Origin: Spisula solida
Lineage: Eukaryota > Mollusca > Bivalvia > Venerida > Mactridae
DNA: 64,000 nt
Assembly (NCBI GenBank): GCA_947247005.1
Contig: OX365950.1
Span: 10,986,720 to 11,050,719 of the forward strand
Direction: 5' to 3'
In this document: piece after piece, positions 23,401-38,400 of the stretch
How positions within the stretch are numbered: the stretch's first letter is position 1
Layout of the letters: every line of letters begins with the position of its first letter
The notes under the pieces: model-generated
What the model saw: only the letters and a program-made list of their open reading frames with translations
The model's database searches: none
What the model was told of the DNA's origin: nothing
Translations under genes and position numbers: made by a program

Positions 23401-26400
23401 ATGGCAGCTTTCATTATTCTAGTTCCACTGAAGATTTTGTAAGTATCTATGGCACAACATCTCTCATTAGTAACACACTAGCTTGAAGTCATATAAGATT
23501 CAATAAGAGACTAGTAGAACTTACTTGTTGCAATCAAAAATGGGAAAGTGCAAGTATTTTAGTACATTTATTTTGTTTAGAAGTATATATTATAAATATG
23601 TGTTTCAACAGATGACTGACTTATACCAGTTGAATTATATTGAAACACCAACCTTAATCACAAACAAGGCACAATTATCTCTCAAACATTTTGATATAAC
23701 AGTCTTGTTTTATCGCTTGCTTGTATTATATAGTTACATAATTTTATATCTATCAATCATTTATTTCAGTCCAAACTTGATTTTGGTTCCAAGGATGAAG
23801 TTTTAACGGCACTTCAGAAAAGATCAGAAATGTGTAAAAAATTGGAAAACAAAGTTGCAGGTATGATTTATTCTCTGTGAAGCTATCAGTATGCTTGTAG
23901 AGTATTGTAATAGATTAATCATATCAGTCCTGTACCCAGGAAGGTCGGCTAGCTCCTGTTATGACTGTAATACTGTGCAAAGATGGCCAAAATCACAAAA
24001 CTATTTCTTTGCTTATGAAAGGCCACATTTTGAGGTAACTTTCAATATTTAGTATCATGGACTTGGTGGCTTCTTGCTGTCATTATCCATTGACCTTGCA
24101 TAAATAATGAATATGATCTGTCAGTGACTCATTGACAGTGATAATTGAAAGAAAATATGAATTCTATTCATTTGTGTGCATAAGCTTGAAATGATTTATC
24201 ACTGAAAAGAAAGAAAAACGGTAAGAGGTTCGCACAGGAAAAGTTTCAATTATTAATAAACAAAAAATTGCTGTTAAAAGGAAAATAGTCCAGGGTATAT
24301 TGTGTTTTGTAACTGACAGTCTTTTACCTGTATTTTGTCTATCTTCTTGCAGAATATGCAGCGTCACTAAAAGAAAACACTAAGAAAGTTGAAAAATTGG
24401 AAGGTTTTATTGAAAAACAACAAGATAGTAAGTAGTAACTGAACAATAGGGTATTGTTTTATCATTTAGCATTTATGGAAGTCTTAAAGTTACGCAGAAA
24501 TTTGAATTCTTTATAACTCTTTTAACAACTGCACATTATTGTCTGTTGGAACTCATTAAATAAAACAGTATGTGTATTATCGTGTTATGGACAAGGCTTC
24601 CACTGGGGAATTACCGTTTATTGAAGGCAGTCTTCTTCTTGTTTTATAAAAAAATACTTGCAACATCAATTTCAGGCCTTGCTAAGAGAACACAAGAATT
24701 GAATGAACAATATCAAGCAAGCAGGGTGAAAATATCGGATAGTCATCAAGTGGAACTTGAACAGAAAGAGAAGGTTTTATTACTACTTAAATTTTACCCC
24801 ACCCACCCCACTATCAAATTTAAGGGCATGTATTTCCCTATGCATGTCTGTCATTCTGTTTGTAGACCAAGCTGTTTCAGATCCCAAGAACACATATGCC
24901 TAATATTTATTTAGTAAACAAAAATACTATTTATACATTTATATGAGTTACTAGATATTAAAATGGTATCATATCAATTGGATACCCCAGTGTTGTGTGC
25001 AAATAAAATGCATACCCCATCATGGCATGTGTGGATCACTACCTGTAGATCACCCCTATTGCTTTTGAGGTCACTAGGTCAAGGCTGCGTTATCTTCCAT
25101 TTATATAATGGAGTCTGATATTCAGATAACCCAATGTCTGTCTTGGAAATTTATGTATCCAAATGTGTTACTAGATGACTGGCAGCCAAAGGGTTAATAT
25201 AATACAAATACATCAGGTGTATGTATATTGCCAACCATGCCATCCCTAATTTACAGTAATTCTTAAGTGGGTTTGCCAATGTTAACAGTTAAATCTTCCG
25301 AAGTGTTGACTGGTTAACCATTAACATGCTTAAATTTGATGCAATGTTGTACATTGTTTTATCACATGACTCCTGGTATCCAGGTTAGTATGACAAGTAT
25401 GTATATTCTTATACTACACTAGCATAGTATACTGTTCAAATGATGTCATTATATCCAGTAAATGACGTTATTTTTGGTGTCATTTATATACCATAGTCTG
25501 TTTTTCTACAGAAAGATGTGTATTTTCATGTTACTAGTGCCATATGATAAATGAATTTTAATACTTGTAGACAATTATACAAACAGATTTTAAACTTATT
25601 CAGGAAATATTATTAAGCTTGCCATATGCTCGCTTTCCAAAACTGGTTTATATACATTTTTATCAATTGATAACTCATGATAGATCCTATATGTGTTACA
25701 GGAAAAACATCAATTTATGTGGCAAGTCGACCTACTCTCCGCCCCTGCGTGTAGTCGTCTATACTTTTACCTAACCGTCTATGTATTGCAGGAGAAAAAT
25801 GAATTTATGTGGCATGTTGACTTACTTACTGTCCAAGTGTGTAGTCGTCAATATATTTACCTAACCCTCTATGTATTGCAGGAGAAGCAGGAATTGATAG
25901 ATAAGTTGAAAGATGTTGAAGGAATGAGAGAGAAATTCTACAAACGTGAGGAAGAGAAAGAAGAGATGCAGCAGTACACAACACAAGAGATGGGCAAACT
26001 GAAACATATGGTAATTTACATTATAAGAGACTATCCAGTGCTGTTGGTAGAATGCTGGACTGTCACCTGGAACCATTTAGGTTAGATTCCAGGCTGGGGA
26101 AGGTTATGTTCAAGAGATCTTGTTAAGAAACTGATTAGGTTAACCACATCACTGGTTAACAGCGTAAAACTTGATATAGAGGGAAGGTTTCATGACATCC
26201 ATCTCTTCTATCTGATCTGTCTAGCAGGGATAAATATTTAGACATTTATGCTGTACTTAAATACCATTATTTGCGGTCATGGTTTAGTAGTTGATGCACT
26301 GGTTTGATCTTGGTTTGAATCCAAGTTGTGGCATTTCATACCCTTCAATGAAATTTTAACCAAAATGTCTTTAAGTTATCAAGTAATCAGCTCCTTGTGG

Positions 26401-29400
26401 AAGGGTAAGTTAGTACTGGTTAGAAAACAGTTCACTACTACGACAGGAAAACTGGTTAGGTATGTCTGAAATAACTTCAAAAAAACATTGTAAAACCCTA
26501 TAAAACCAAAAAACAAATTCTATGCACAAACTGTGATATTGTTATAAATGTAAAGTGGCAATGCTCTATTTTACAGCTGATACTGAAAGAAGATGAATTA
26601 TCAACAAGCAAACAGGAATTAGCAGATATATTGCCTAAAGTTAAAACTTTACAGATTTTGGAAGAAAATCTGAATACTGTCAAACTTGAAAAGTAAGTTC
26701 AACTTGTCAGTATTTAGTGTCAAATTTCGAAGTTTTAATTACGGATTTTCAAATTAAACTGTGTCTTCATTGTTATTAAGCTCAGCAGCTAAAACTTGAA
26801 AAGTAAGTTCAACTTGTCAGTACATGTATTTAGTATCAAAGTTCGTTATTTTAATTTCGTGTTTTCTGACTAAACTTTTGTCCTCATAGTTATTGTTATT
26901 CAGCTGAACAGGTAAAAGGTCAAGGTCACAGTAGCTAATTGACCGCAAGTAGCGGAAGCATTACCTTTAACAAACATCTCTTGTTTGGTCTGTGTGTATT
27001 CAAATTTCAGCAATATTTTGAGATATTACATAAAGATCAATCCAGAGTTGTATATATTTCCAATGTGTCAAGTTATACTCCACTGCAGATAACACTAACA
27101 ATGTTACAAATATTAATTGAAAATCAAACCCATTGTTTTGAATGAACTTAGGCTTAATCATTTTAGTTCTTAATCAATGCATATACTCTTCGAACCTACA
27201 CTTATAAGAAGTCGGGCATTTTGTTGAAATTATGCCCCTTTTGGACTTAAAAATGCAAATGTTAAATTTTAGGTACAAGTTTTTTAACCTCTAATATCTT
27301 CAAAGTGCACTGACATATTGCTTTGATACGTTGCATGCTTGTTCACCATCATGACCCCCAACCCCTACTGTCCCTACACAGGGATAGGTAACTCTATCAA
27401 GCATTTTGTTGAAATTATGCCCCCTTTTGGACTTAGAAATGGAAATGTTAAAGTTTAGGTACAAGTTTTTTAACCTCTTATATTTTCAATGTGCATGGAC
27501 ATATTGCTTTGATTCTTAGCATACTTGACCATCATGACACCAAGACTTACACAGGAGTCGGTTACTCTTGTCAAGCATGTTGTTGAATTTATCTGCCCTT
27601 TTCAACTTAGATGCCCCTACCTCTACACAGAAGAGGGAAATGCTGCATCTATGAAGCATTTTGTTTTGAATATATAATGATTTAACTATCCTAGCATGGC
27701 ACTGAGAATCGTGCAGCGCACTGTTTGTGGACAGCTCTTGTTTTTAGCTTATCTGATTTTTGAAAAAAAGATGAGTTATTGTCATCACTTGATCGTCGAC
27801 GGCGTCGGCATTGCTTGGTTAAGTTTTGTGTTTAGGTAAACCTTTTTCATAAACTATCAAAGCTATTGCTTTGAAACTTGCAACACTTTTTCACCATCAA
27901 TACCTGAGCCTGTCAAGCAAGAACTATAACTCTGAGTTGTGTGAGTTATTTTCCCTTTTTGAACTCAGAAAATTCCTTGGTTAAGTTCTGTGTTTAGGTT
28001 CTCTTCTCATACACTATGTGGGCGATTGATTTGAAACTTACAACACTTGTTCACCATCAATACCTCACCATCAATACCTGACCATGTCAAGCAAGACTCA
28101 TAACTCTGATCTGCATTTTGTAAGAGTTATTGCCCCTTTTTCGACTTAATTATTCCTAGGTTAAGTTTTGTGTTTAGGTCCACTTTTCTCCTAAACTATC
28201 TGAGTTATTGCTTTGAAACTTTCAACACTTATTCACCATCAATACCTGACCATGTCAAGCATGACCCATAACTCTGATCAGCATTTTGCAAGAGTTATTG
28301 CCCCTTTTTTCACCATCAATTCCTCACTTTTTTAAGCAAGACTAATAACACTGCCCTACTTTATGCAAGGGTAATGGGCCATTTTTACAGTGACAATGAT
28401 CAGATGAGCGTCTGCACCCGCAAGGCGGTGCTCTTGAAAATATACAAGGCTTTCATCTGCGAGATTCACCCATTCCATGGATTTGTCGTTATTTTGTTTG
28501 TTGTATATTTAAGATCTAAGCTCGAGGCAGAAAGTGCTGACCATGGGAAAATCATTAGTGCTCTAACCAAAGAAAGAATGTCTGTAGAGGAACAATTGAC
28601 TGAGTGTAAAACACAACTTAATGAGGTACTAAATTTGTTCTACCAGAGTTACATAGTTCAAGCCAGAGTGTGATCTTACTTTCTGTTCAAGACAGACAGA
28701 CACATCATTGTTGAGGTCATGACTTTATACCTCTTTTATGTTTTATTTGCTTTATTGATGTTGTAACTATGCAAACTATTGGTAATTTGGTTATGTTTGG
28801 GGTTACGTTTGATCAAGTTATAGTACAGAGAATTTGACACAATTCTGATCTTCTATTAGCATAATTTAACAGCTGATAAATTGTCTATATTTATAATCCA
28901 GGTTATATTTTTCATGAGCGGGAAGTATTAGAAGAAGCTCAAGGTGTAATACCAACTCAAATCTAATGGACCGATATTGCACGATTTGCTGACGGAAATT
29001 TATATATTCAACGCAAGAACCTTGATATATATTCTGGCATAAAGGCCAGAAACAGGTCAAATTCTCCATGCTATAATTTGATCTTTAAACCAAGTACCTG
29101 TAAACTGTTAAAACATATGATTATGTTTAAATTAACTCAAATTTTAATCATTGTTTGATATTATTTCATTCCCTTGATGTGTATTGTAGTATTGTAATAA
29201 TCATAGTCAACAATGAATTTGTTTTATTGCAGAAATCATCAGCATTTTCAAGTCTTCAGTCTAGGTATACAGATCTGGAGAGCTCACACCAAGCACTTGT
29301 TCGAAACTCTGAGGTGCACAAAAATAAGGTGAGCTTCGTGGTGCTATTGTTTCAATACATTATACAAGTGTTGGATCTGATTTTAACCCGATTTTTAAAC

Positions 29401-32400
29401 GAAAAAAATGGTTATTAGATTGGCCGATGAGCGGGGTCAAAGTGGTGCCATTGGGGGGTCAAGTCACTGGAACTAAAAATTGAAAAAAAAAACAGTTCTG
29501 CTCAATAATGTTTAGTTAGGTATGAGATATCCTTTGTGGAACTAGCTGTGTGTGTAGCTTGTGTGAAAACGTTGCTTGGGATTGAATACAGGGCCGGTGG
29601 GGTCAAGGCAAATGTTACCAAACACAGCTAAAACCATTACCATACAGAAAAAGAAACATAACGTCATCCGCAGTGGGCTTCAAACTATGCATAACGTCAT
29701 TATGGTGCCATTATTGTCACGTCGTGACAATCTAATATCTTCGTCATTTTTCCAATTAAGCCAATTACGGTACCAATTGTACAAGAAATTGAAGCATATA
29801 ATAAACAGAAAATTTGTGATCACCAAAAATACCCAATTTTATTTCACTCGTGATCACAGAAAATTTTCACTTGTGGCAAAGCAACTTGTGAGAATATTGA
29901 TTTTTGTGATCACTCAGTGAAATAAAATTAGATCTTACACCAAAGTCAACTAATCTCCTGTATATGTTTGTCAAAACCCTACATCAGTATGAGATTCAAA
30001 ACATATATTGTGGGTCTCAGCATTAGTAGATATAGTCCTTGTGTACTTACATCATTGTTAAATTACATGAGTTGGTTTGTTTTTTAAATGCAGCTAAATC
30101 AACAGCTTCAGGAAAAGAGTGATCTAATTGAACAGTTGGAAGATCGTGTTAAATCTTTGCAACAGAGAGAACAGGACGAAACATTATCTGGTGATGATAG
30201 ATTAGTGGCTGTAGAAAAAGAGGTAAGTGGACAAAAATCTATGTATAAACTGTATGGTGTTTGTTTTTTCAGAAAAGAAGTTATTTAATGAAAAAGAACC
30301 AAGAATTGACTAAATTACGGTCATTTGAAATTTCATTAGCTAAATTTTCACTATAGAACAATGTTTGAAACAAGAGTTTTGGTGAAGGCATGTGTGCTAA
30401 TGCCATCCAAAACAGACTAGCATATCATTTTCAGGATTGGGCATTATGCCTAAGTTGAACCCTGTTTGTTACACATGTGTACTATGTATATTGCTGAGTA
30501 AAATATTGAAATAACAATTTACAGAAACCAGTTTGTAACTTATGTCTCCAATCCACATATAGTGGGGGAGACATATTGATTTTATGCTGGACATCTGGAG
30601 GTATGAAACTTTGCATGGATACTTGATACCAAGCCCATATAATTATGTGTATATTTTCAGCAATTTTAGATGAGTTAATTTTTGCCAGGTTTATGGTCCT
30701 TTGTAGCAGACCAACATATTTTGTCTCAATCCCATCTTGTCTTAATAAGTATAAATTTATCATATATGTCTTCTATAAAAGCTTTTCAGATTTGCCAATC
30801 AAAATGGCCGATGATTCAAAACAAGGGGGGTAATTATTGTAAGATTTCGAGATTATTAAAATAAGTTACTTACTATTGTTTGAATTATGTAATTTCTAGA
30901 GAGATGGCTTTGAAAGAAAACTTACAGAAACGAGGGAACAACTATCTCAGATTAAATCATCATGGAGTGAGAAAATATCTCATTTAGAGGACCAGGTAAA
31001 ATGGCTACTGTACATGTATATATATACACGGTAGTAATCCTGATACACTGCTTCTCAGAATTGTTCTCTTTTCATATCGGGTTGGCCTTTCACACTGGAC
31101 AACAGGGAAAATACCAAATTTAAAGTAAATTCCCTGCATGGAAAAATAGGTGAATTTCAAAATTAGGCAAAAATCATGGAATTATCAGGGAATTTGACAA
31201 AAATTGGAGGAAAAATGTGTCTACTGGCAGCTTATATCATCATGACTTTATTAAATAGATAAATTTCTTTAAAAAATTGTTAGCAACGTGTATTTATTAT
31301 AAGATAAGTATAAATAATGATTTGGTGGATGTATGGCTATAAGGGGAGGTTGGAGGCCATATTTTCAATCATGAAAAAATCGCCTTTCAATCAGCGAAAA
31401 TTCAGGGAATTTCATTCTTCATTTTCTGTGGTTCCCTCGTCACATGTTTCTGATGGAACTGAAAAAGAATGTAATGCTCGGATGGAACTCAGATGTTATA
31501 AATCCCGAGTTCCGTCAGTGTTGCATAGGTTTTCAGTTCCGTCAGAGCCATATGAAAACAGCACAAACAGACGGAACTGAAAAGCAGTGTATCAGGATTA
31601 CTACTGTGAATGAAACCACCAAGTTACCTTTTTACCAAAATCCAAAAATTCATTATTTGCATTATTTTTGTCTTGACAGGACAGAAGGCTTTCATGTGTC
31701 AATGGCTAGGAAAATCAGTTCAGTGTACAACCGCCCCTTGTACTATCTCTGTTTTATAACCAGGTTCTTATGTGATGTTGGCAGGGTTCCCACTGTCACA
31801 GAAATAGGGAAAGTCTGGGAAAAGTCAGGGACTTGTGGAATTAGTCATGGACATCTTAAAATTTAGCAAAATTCAGTGAAAAGTTAGGGAATTCTTCATT
31901 ATAGCTGTTGTTATGTGTCATTTCCTAAGACTGGAATTTGTTTTCCCTTTCTACGCTTGCTAGGGATAATTCTAGATTTCATTAACTTTATGCCATTCAA
32001 CAGTCCTTTTTGGTTCCATATAATGAATTTATAGCCTCATTTTCTCTGTTTTATTGCCATATTTTTCTCTAACAAAAGATGCTGATCTGACTGATTGCAC
32101 TAAAAAAATAGGGAAAACTGCTCTGTGGTCAGGGAAGTCAGGGAATTTGTCGTATAATATTTGTGGGAACCCTGATTGGTTATGGCACTCGTAGTTAGGG
32201 GACACAAAACAATATCCTGATAAGCAAAAGGAACTTTATCAAAATCGCCAAAATATCTACTCATAACAACAGAGTATGGGGCCATGCAAATTCAAGACAC
32301 GCTTGACATTGGCTATAATAATGTGGAGAAGTTGTAAGTTGATGTGGAAGAGTCAGTCTGTACAGGTTGATAATGAACTCCAGGAAAACTGGTTAAGTGA

Positions 32401-35400
32401 ACTGACCACCTATGACTGAAATTCAATGAAAAACATTGCAGTACTTATTATAAAATAATAAATGATATTACATATGAACATTTTATATATTTCACCTGAG
32501 ACTTAAATCAGTAATAGTATACGCTGAAAAGTTGCCCTAGTTTTAGCTTGTTAGGCAAGGGATATAGGGTCATGTGGTCCTCTTGATTTGATGTGTGATT
32601 AGTGTTGTTAAATAAATTAGTACCTTTAATGAATCATGATTTATACTTTAGATCTCGCATCTCAATGGTAAGATAGCCGAAGATAATGAAGAGTTAGCTG
32701 ATGCCAGAAAATATTCAGAGAAAGTTAAAGAAAACATGCAGAAAGAGGTAAGGGCTTTTCCAGAAAAATCTCCAGGGGGGGGGGGGGACGACGACGAATT
32801 CAAGTTTCGTTGGTTGGGGGGGGGGGGGGTCTTGCAATATTCAAGTTCTGTAGGTGGGGGTCTATAAAAAGATCTAGTTCTGTAGATGGGGGGTCAATTC
32901 TCTTCTAATTATAGTTCTGTTGGTGGTGGTGTCATTTCTATATGTTAGAATTTAATAGTATGCGGTATCCTCACAGACAAAAAATGCTTTGGTCCGGCAA
33001 ATATTGACTATCAGGATTGGCTCCACTAATTATATAATTGTGCATTTAACATTGAGTGACTGGTTAAAAGTGAGGACGAAAGTAGTCCCATGTCATGTTA
33101 TGTGACCACACACGCTACGGCATAATAATGCTAAACTTTACACAACTGGTTGATTTCAGCGTAGAATAAGTCTAATGGTTGGATATAGACGAGGAAACAT
33201 TGTTGGGTGAATCAGCCACTGTATATAACTGAAACATTGTTGATGATAAACCGCGTAACCTGAATACTAGTAAACGTTACCGTAAACAATTCTTGCTATG
33301 TGCGTGTTGTATATTTACAGATTGATCAGTTACAAGATAAGATACATCAGTCAGAGAAACAAGTAAATGAAGCCTTACAGTTAGTCAATAGAAATGAAGC
33401 TTTGTTCAAGAAAGAGGTATGCTTTATAAAATAACAATATAAAGTCAGAATAAAAGGGTTTCAGTCAAATCTTTCTTCAATTTTATGGCACAATGAAATG
33501 AAACATCGGTACTATCTGATCATCTGTCAACAAGCATGTTAAATTTCTTTGGTATTGTCTCACAACTAATAATAATCATTTCAGAAACTAGAGCTGCAAA
33601 CTGAGATGTCGAAATTAAAACTGGATAAAGTCGACCTTGACACACATCTTCGGGCAAAACTGGCCTCAGTGGAGTCTCAGCTGATGAGCCTTGAACTGTC
33701 CAAGGCTCAAGAAAAATCTAAACTGGAAGATCATATAGTATGTTTTTTGTCAGTTCTTGGTATTTATTTGGCACTAGAACAAATTGTCTGTGATAATTTT
33801 CATGGCAAAAACTCCTTGGTAGTTAGACTTGACTTACCTGTTCATTCATATAATAAAATGTGAAATTGAGGAAATGCAAAACCTGTCATCTTGCAGACTC
33901 CATTGTTAGAACTGTTTGTCAGCAAGGTTTAGAATATTATCATTCATTGATAGAATTCACATCTAACTTGTGGACTTGTTATTGGGCTGAAGAAATTCAC
34001 ATTGAACTGAGAGCATACTTACCGGTATAACACGCTGTCAATTATTCATGTCTTTTACCATTGCTAGCTGTGATTCATCTATCATAGTTATTCTTTCAAA
34101 ATCCAGGTAGTTAATTTTTCGGAAAAATGTATCAATATGGTCATTTTCTTATAGAATATAGATACATTTGTATTTACTTTATTGTTATTTATGCTGTTTG
34201 TTTTCTTGTTAGGTAAAACAAGAGAAGGAGTTACTATGCTGTAATGAGAAATTGACCAAAGTTGAGGAACAGATCAAAACAATGGAAGAAAATGAATCAC
34301 AATTGCAAGTAGGTTTATTATTTAGAGCTGTCATTGATTCGATTCAAGACAAAAAAACGATATATATTTTTTTTTTTGAGGTTTTGGTATATTTTATTTT
34401 GTATAACTCATTTTCATATTTACAAACAAGCTCAATGGCTTTTCAAAGACTACACTAACAGAGTTTAAAACTACCTACTATTCAATTTACAGAAATAAAC
34501 CATTAATAAAATTACATTAATACAATATACAGTAACCTCATATGATATAGTAAATAAACAAACAAAAATACATAGTTTCACCACCTTTTTTGTGTTTTCT
34601 GTAAAACGATATAGACGATTCTGATATATTGGAAGACAAGTATTGACGATACATTGATATATCCACTTGCACATATAGATGAACCATAGCAAGCACATGA
34701 GCCATGGTTCACTTATATAACCCTTCTACATTCTATATTGGGTATAGATAAAGCTTTTCAAAAAAGTAGCTTCGGTTTGAATTTAGACTTGAACAATTTT
34801 AACAATTTGTTTGCTTTCATTTAATGTTAAATGTTTCACAAACATGTATAAAACGCGAAGGGATGTATACAATGGAAGCTTATTATGCCCCCCCCCATCT
34901 TTTATGAGGGGGTATATTGCTTTGCACATGTAGGTCGTCGGTCTGTCGGTAGAACACTTGGTTTCCGTTCAATAACTCAAGAACGCTTTGCCCTAGGATC
35001 TTCAACCTTTACAGAGGTTGGTCATCAACAGTAAATGAACCCTATTGACTTTGAGGTCAGTTGGTGACCTGGTCAAAGGTCAAGGTCACTGTGACCTTTA
35101 CCATTTCTGACTATTCAAATGGTTTCTATTAACGCTTTGCACTAAGATATTCAAACTTAACATGGTTGTGACCTTTACCTTTTCTGACTATTGGGCTGCC
35201 ATGGGTGCATATGTGTTTTACAAATATCTCTTGTTTGCGACTATATTTATATTCAGATCAACTTATTTTGCTTTGAGTCTTTTGCTTTGAGTCTTTTACT
35301 ATTTTATCTGAATGGTTTCATTTCAGTCAAAGAGACAAAAACTGGAGCAAGAGAATACAACTCTTATCGAAGAAAAACACCACAAAGACAAACAATTAAC

Positions 35401-38400
35401 AGAAACAAAAGCTTTAACAAACTCCTTGCAGGAAGAAGTGAGAATTACTCAAGAAAAGTTAGACAAAGCATTAAAAAATTCAAAATCAAAATCTACAGAA
35501 TTACAAGAAAGCAACAAAGGTGAGTCTTTTTTACCAGTATTAGCAGAGTTGTGGCCCTTGAAATGATGACATTTTGCTTGTGTTGCTCATTACTCTATTT
35601 ATAAGTAGTTGAACTACAGAGTTCAAATGTTGGAAGGTATATTAGTCAGCATATGTAGTTAAGCACTGGATTTGGCCTGTAATAATAGAGTTGTGTCCCT
35701 TGAACAGATGAAATTTTGCTTTCTCAAAACTATAACTATTTCAGCTACAGTTTTCAAATTTTGTGGGAATATTAGTCAGCAAGTTTAGTTGAGTTATGGC
35801 TCTTGACGTGGTCAAAGGACAAGAGAGGACATCTGTGTCCTATGGACGCATTTATAGTTGATAATGATTTGATCATAACTAGTATTTCCATCTGGTTAAA
35901 AAGTTTAGATGATTTACTTGCATACTGATAAATACTGGTAAGATGATACAGTCAAAATTGTCTGTAATGGCCATCTACTGGAACATCATAAAATGGTCTT
36001 GATTGACAGGTTGTATAGTACGGAGAGTTAGATCTGATCCTGACCTTTATGCATGAATATATTACAAGGTTCTTGCATTGGATATATAAATTTCCCCGAC
36101 AAAATAGTGCAATATAGCGGTCCTTAAAATTTGTGCTTGCAATGATCCTTAAAAAAGTTTTCATGATTCTCTCCGCTATGAAAACATACAACAGGGGTTA
36201 TAATTATAGACAATATATCAGCTGTTTAATTATGCTAATAGAAGGTCTAGGATCTGGTCAAATTCTCTACTATATCATTTAACTGGTTAAATATCATTGA
36301 AAAAGTTCTGATGGACGATAAATTAATATTGTAATAGTTATCATAGGTGGTCTGTAACACATGCTTGAGTATACTGTACAATTATTATTTAATTATTATT
36401 TGTGGTGATAGTTTTTTTATTTTTTACATATTTCAGATAAAGATGATTTTATGCTGCGCAATGCGGAACTCTCACAACAGATTACGACCTTACAACAGAC
36501 AACATGTGATGAAAAACATGCTATAGAAGAAGAAAAAAGAACATTGGAATCTGAACTGAAAGTGAAAACTGACAGTGAACATGAATTACAACAGAAATGT
36601 GAAGAAATGCAAGTTAGAGTAAGTTTTTATGCCCCGGCATCTACTGATGCACAAGGCATATAGTGATTGTCCGTCTGTCTGTCCGTTCAATCGTAAATGT
36701 TAATTAAAACTTTCAAGTTGTTGAAACTCAAATAATTTTGAAGTCCATCATGGCATTGCTTTCAAACTTGGCATATTTGTTTACAATCATAAACACATTA
36801 CATTGTCAAAGCCATGTAACCCTATCCATCATTTTAACAGAATTATGACCCCTGATTGACATAGCTAGTTTTTATTGACAAGGTTTCCACCAGGTCATAA
36901 ACCTTTATTGAACGCAGTCTTCTATGTTTAGCCAGTGTTTTAACACTGTCCTTGATAACTGAGTGGTTAGAGTGACTGACTTTGGGAAAAGGTAAACAGT
37001 TTCATACCAGACTGCAAGATACCAAAGTTGTTGATTATGCTACTGGTCTAGCTCCCTCGTTTGATGCTAAGCATAGTTAGTTACAGATAATTACTGGCTG
37101 GTGTAGTGGCAGGATAATGTGGCCGGGTAGTCTCCATAAGACTGAAATACTATATGTGGGGCTGGAAACCATTGATGAAAACAAGAAGGAAAATCTTATT
37201 TTAATAAATACATGGCTGGAATATTTCATACCACGTTTTGACACATTTTGAATAGTAGTTATGTTGCCCACATATAGTGGAGCAGACATATTGATTTTCG
37301 TCTGGATGGATGACACAAAGTTTTTCCACACTTGTTCTCCTTACCCATTCAGATTTCAATGGAACTCCACATGAATACTTGGTACCAGGCCTAGTTATGC
37401 ATATTGTCAGAAATTAAAGGTTGGATGAGTTAAGGCCCTTTACAGGAAAAATATAGGATCCGTCATGAGTTGTCTTTGGAGATCAAAGGCTCGCTTAATA
37501 ACCTGTGTTTTCTAGACTTGTTTAAAGCCCCGTTCTCACTGTCCCGGTTCATGACCTGGTTCCTCAAGGTGAAGGAACCTCACGGTGGAGGAAAACTGGT
37601 ATACCGTGTTGATCGGGACATTTAGGGTAATTCCCAGTTAGAGCGGTAAGGCCCCGGTAGAGCATGGTTATGTCCCAATTGTTGAAGGTTATATAAAGGT
37701 GACAGTCGGTATCACCATGCAAACGAAGCGTACAACAAAGTATTATAGCGATAAAAATCCATGATTTTTTAACATGTTGGCTGGTAACTTTCCTTGAACA
37801 TAGGGCTGATATTGTCTTGTGTTTTCCTTGCAGATCAGTAAATCACTTGATTTTTTGCTATATTATATTTCAGATACAAGAATTATCAGATAAGCAGACA
37901 GATAGTCATGCTGATAATGAATTAATCGAACGATTACAGGAAACTGTCACAAGTTTGGAGGTACAGTTAGCTGATAAAAATAAGGTTAGAAATCAAGCTT
38001 GTTGTATGTTTTTTATGCCCCGGCATCTACTGAAATCTACTCTACTGGCATCTACTCAAATATTTTTTAAAGTCCATCAAGGCATTGCTTTCAAAATTGG
38101 CATACCATCATAAACACATTACATTGTCAAAGCCATGTAACACTATCCAACATTTTAACAGAATTATGGCCCCTGATTGACCTAGCTAGGTTTAGATATT
38201 TTCAAAGTTTTTATGGTTTTTTTGCTGTATGTGTATCATGAAATCCAAATACAGTTTCTTGAAATAATTAATTACATGCCATATAATTATATAGACAAAA
38301 TAATTCTACAAAAATTGTTCTTCAATGATACTTGCTATATGATGGTCCTTTGATGGATGTGTTAAAATGTTTGACTCAATATCTTAGGGTACATGAAAAA

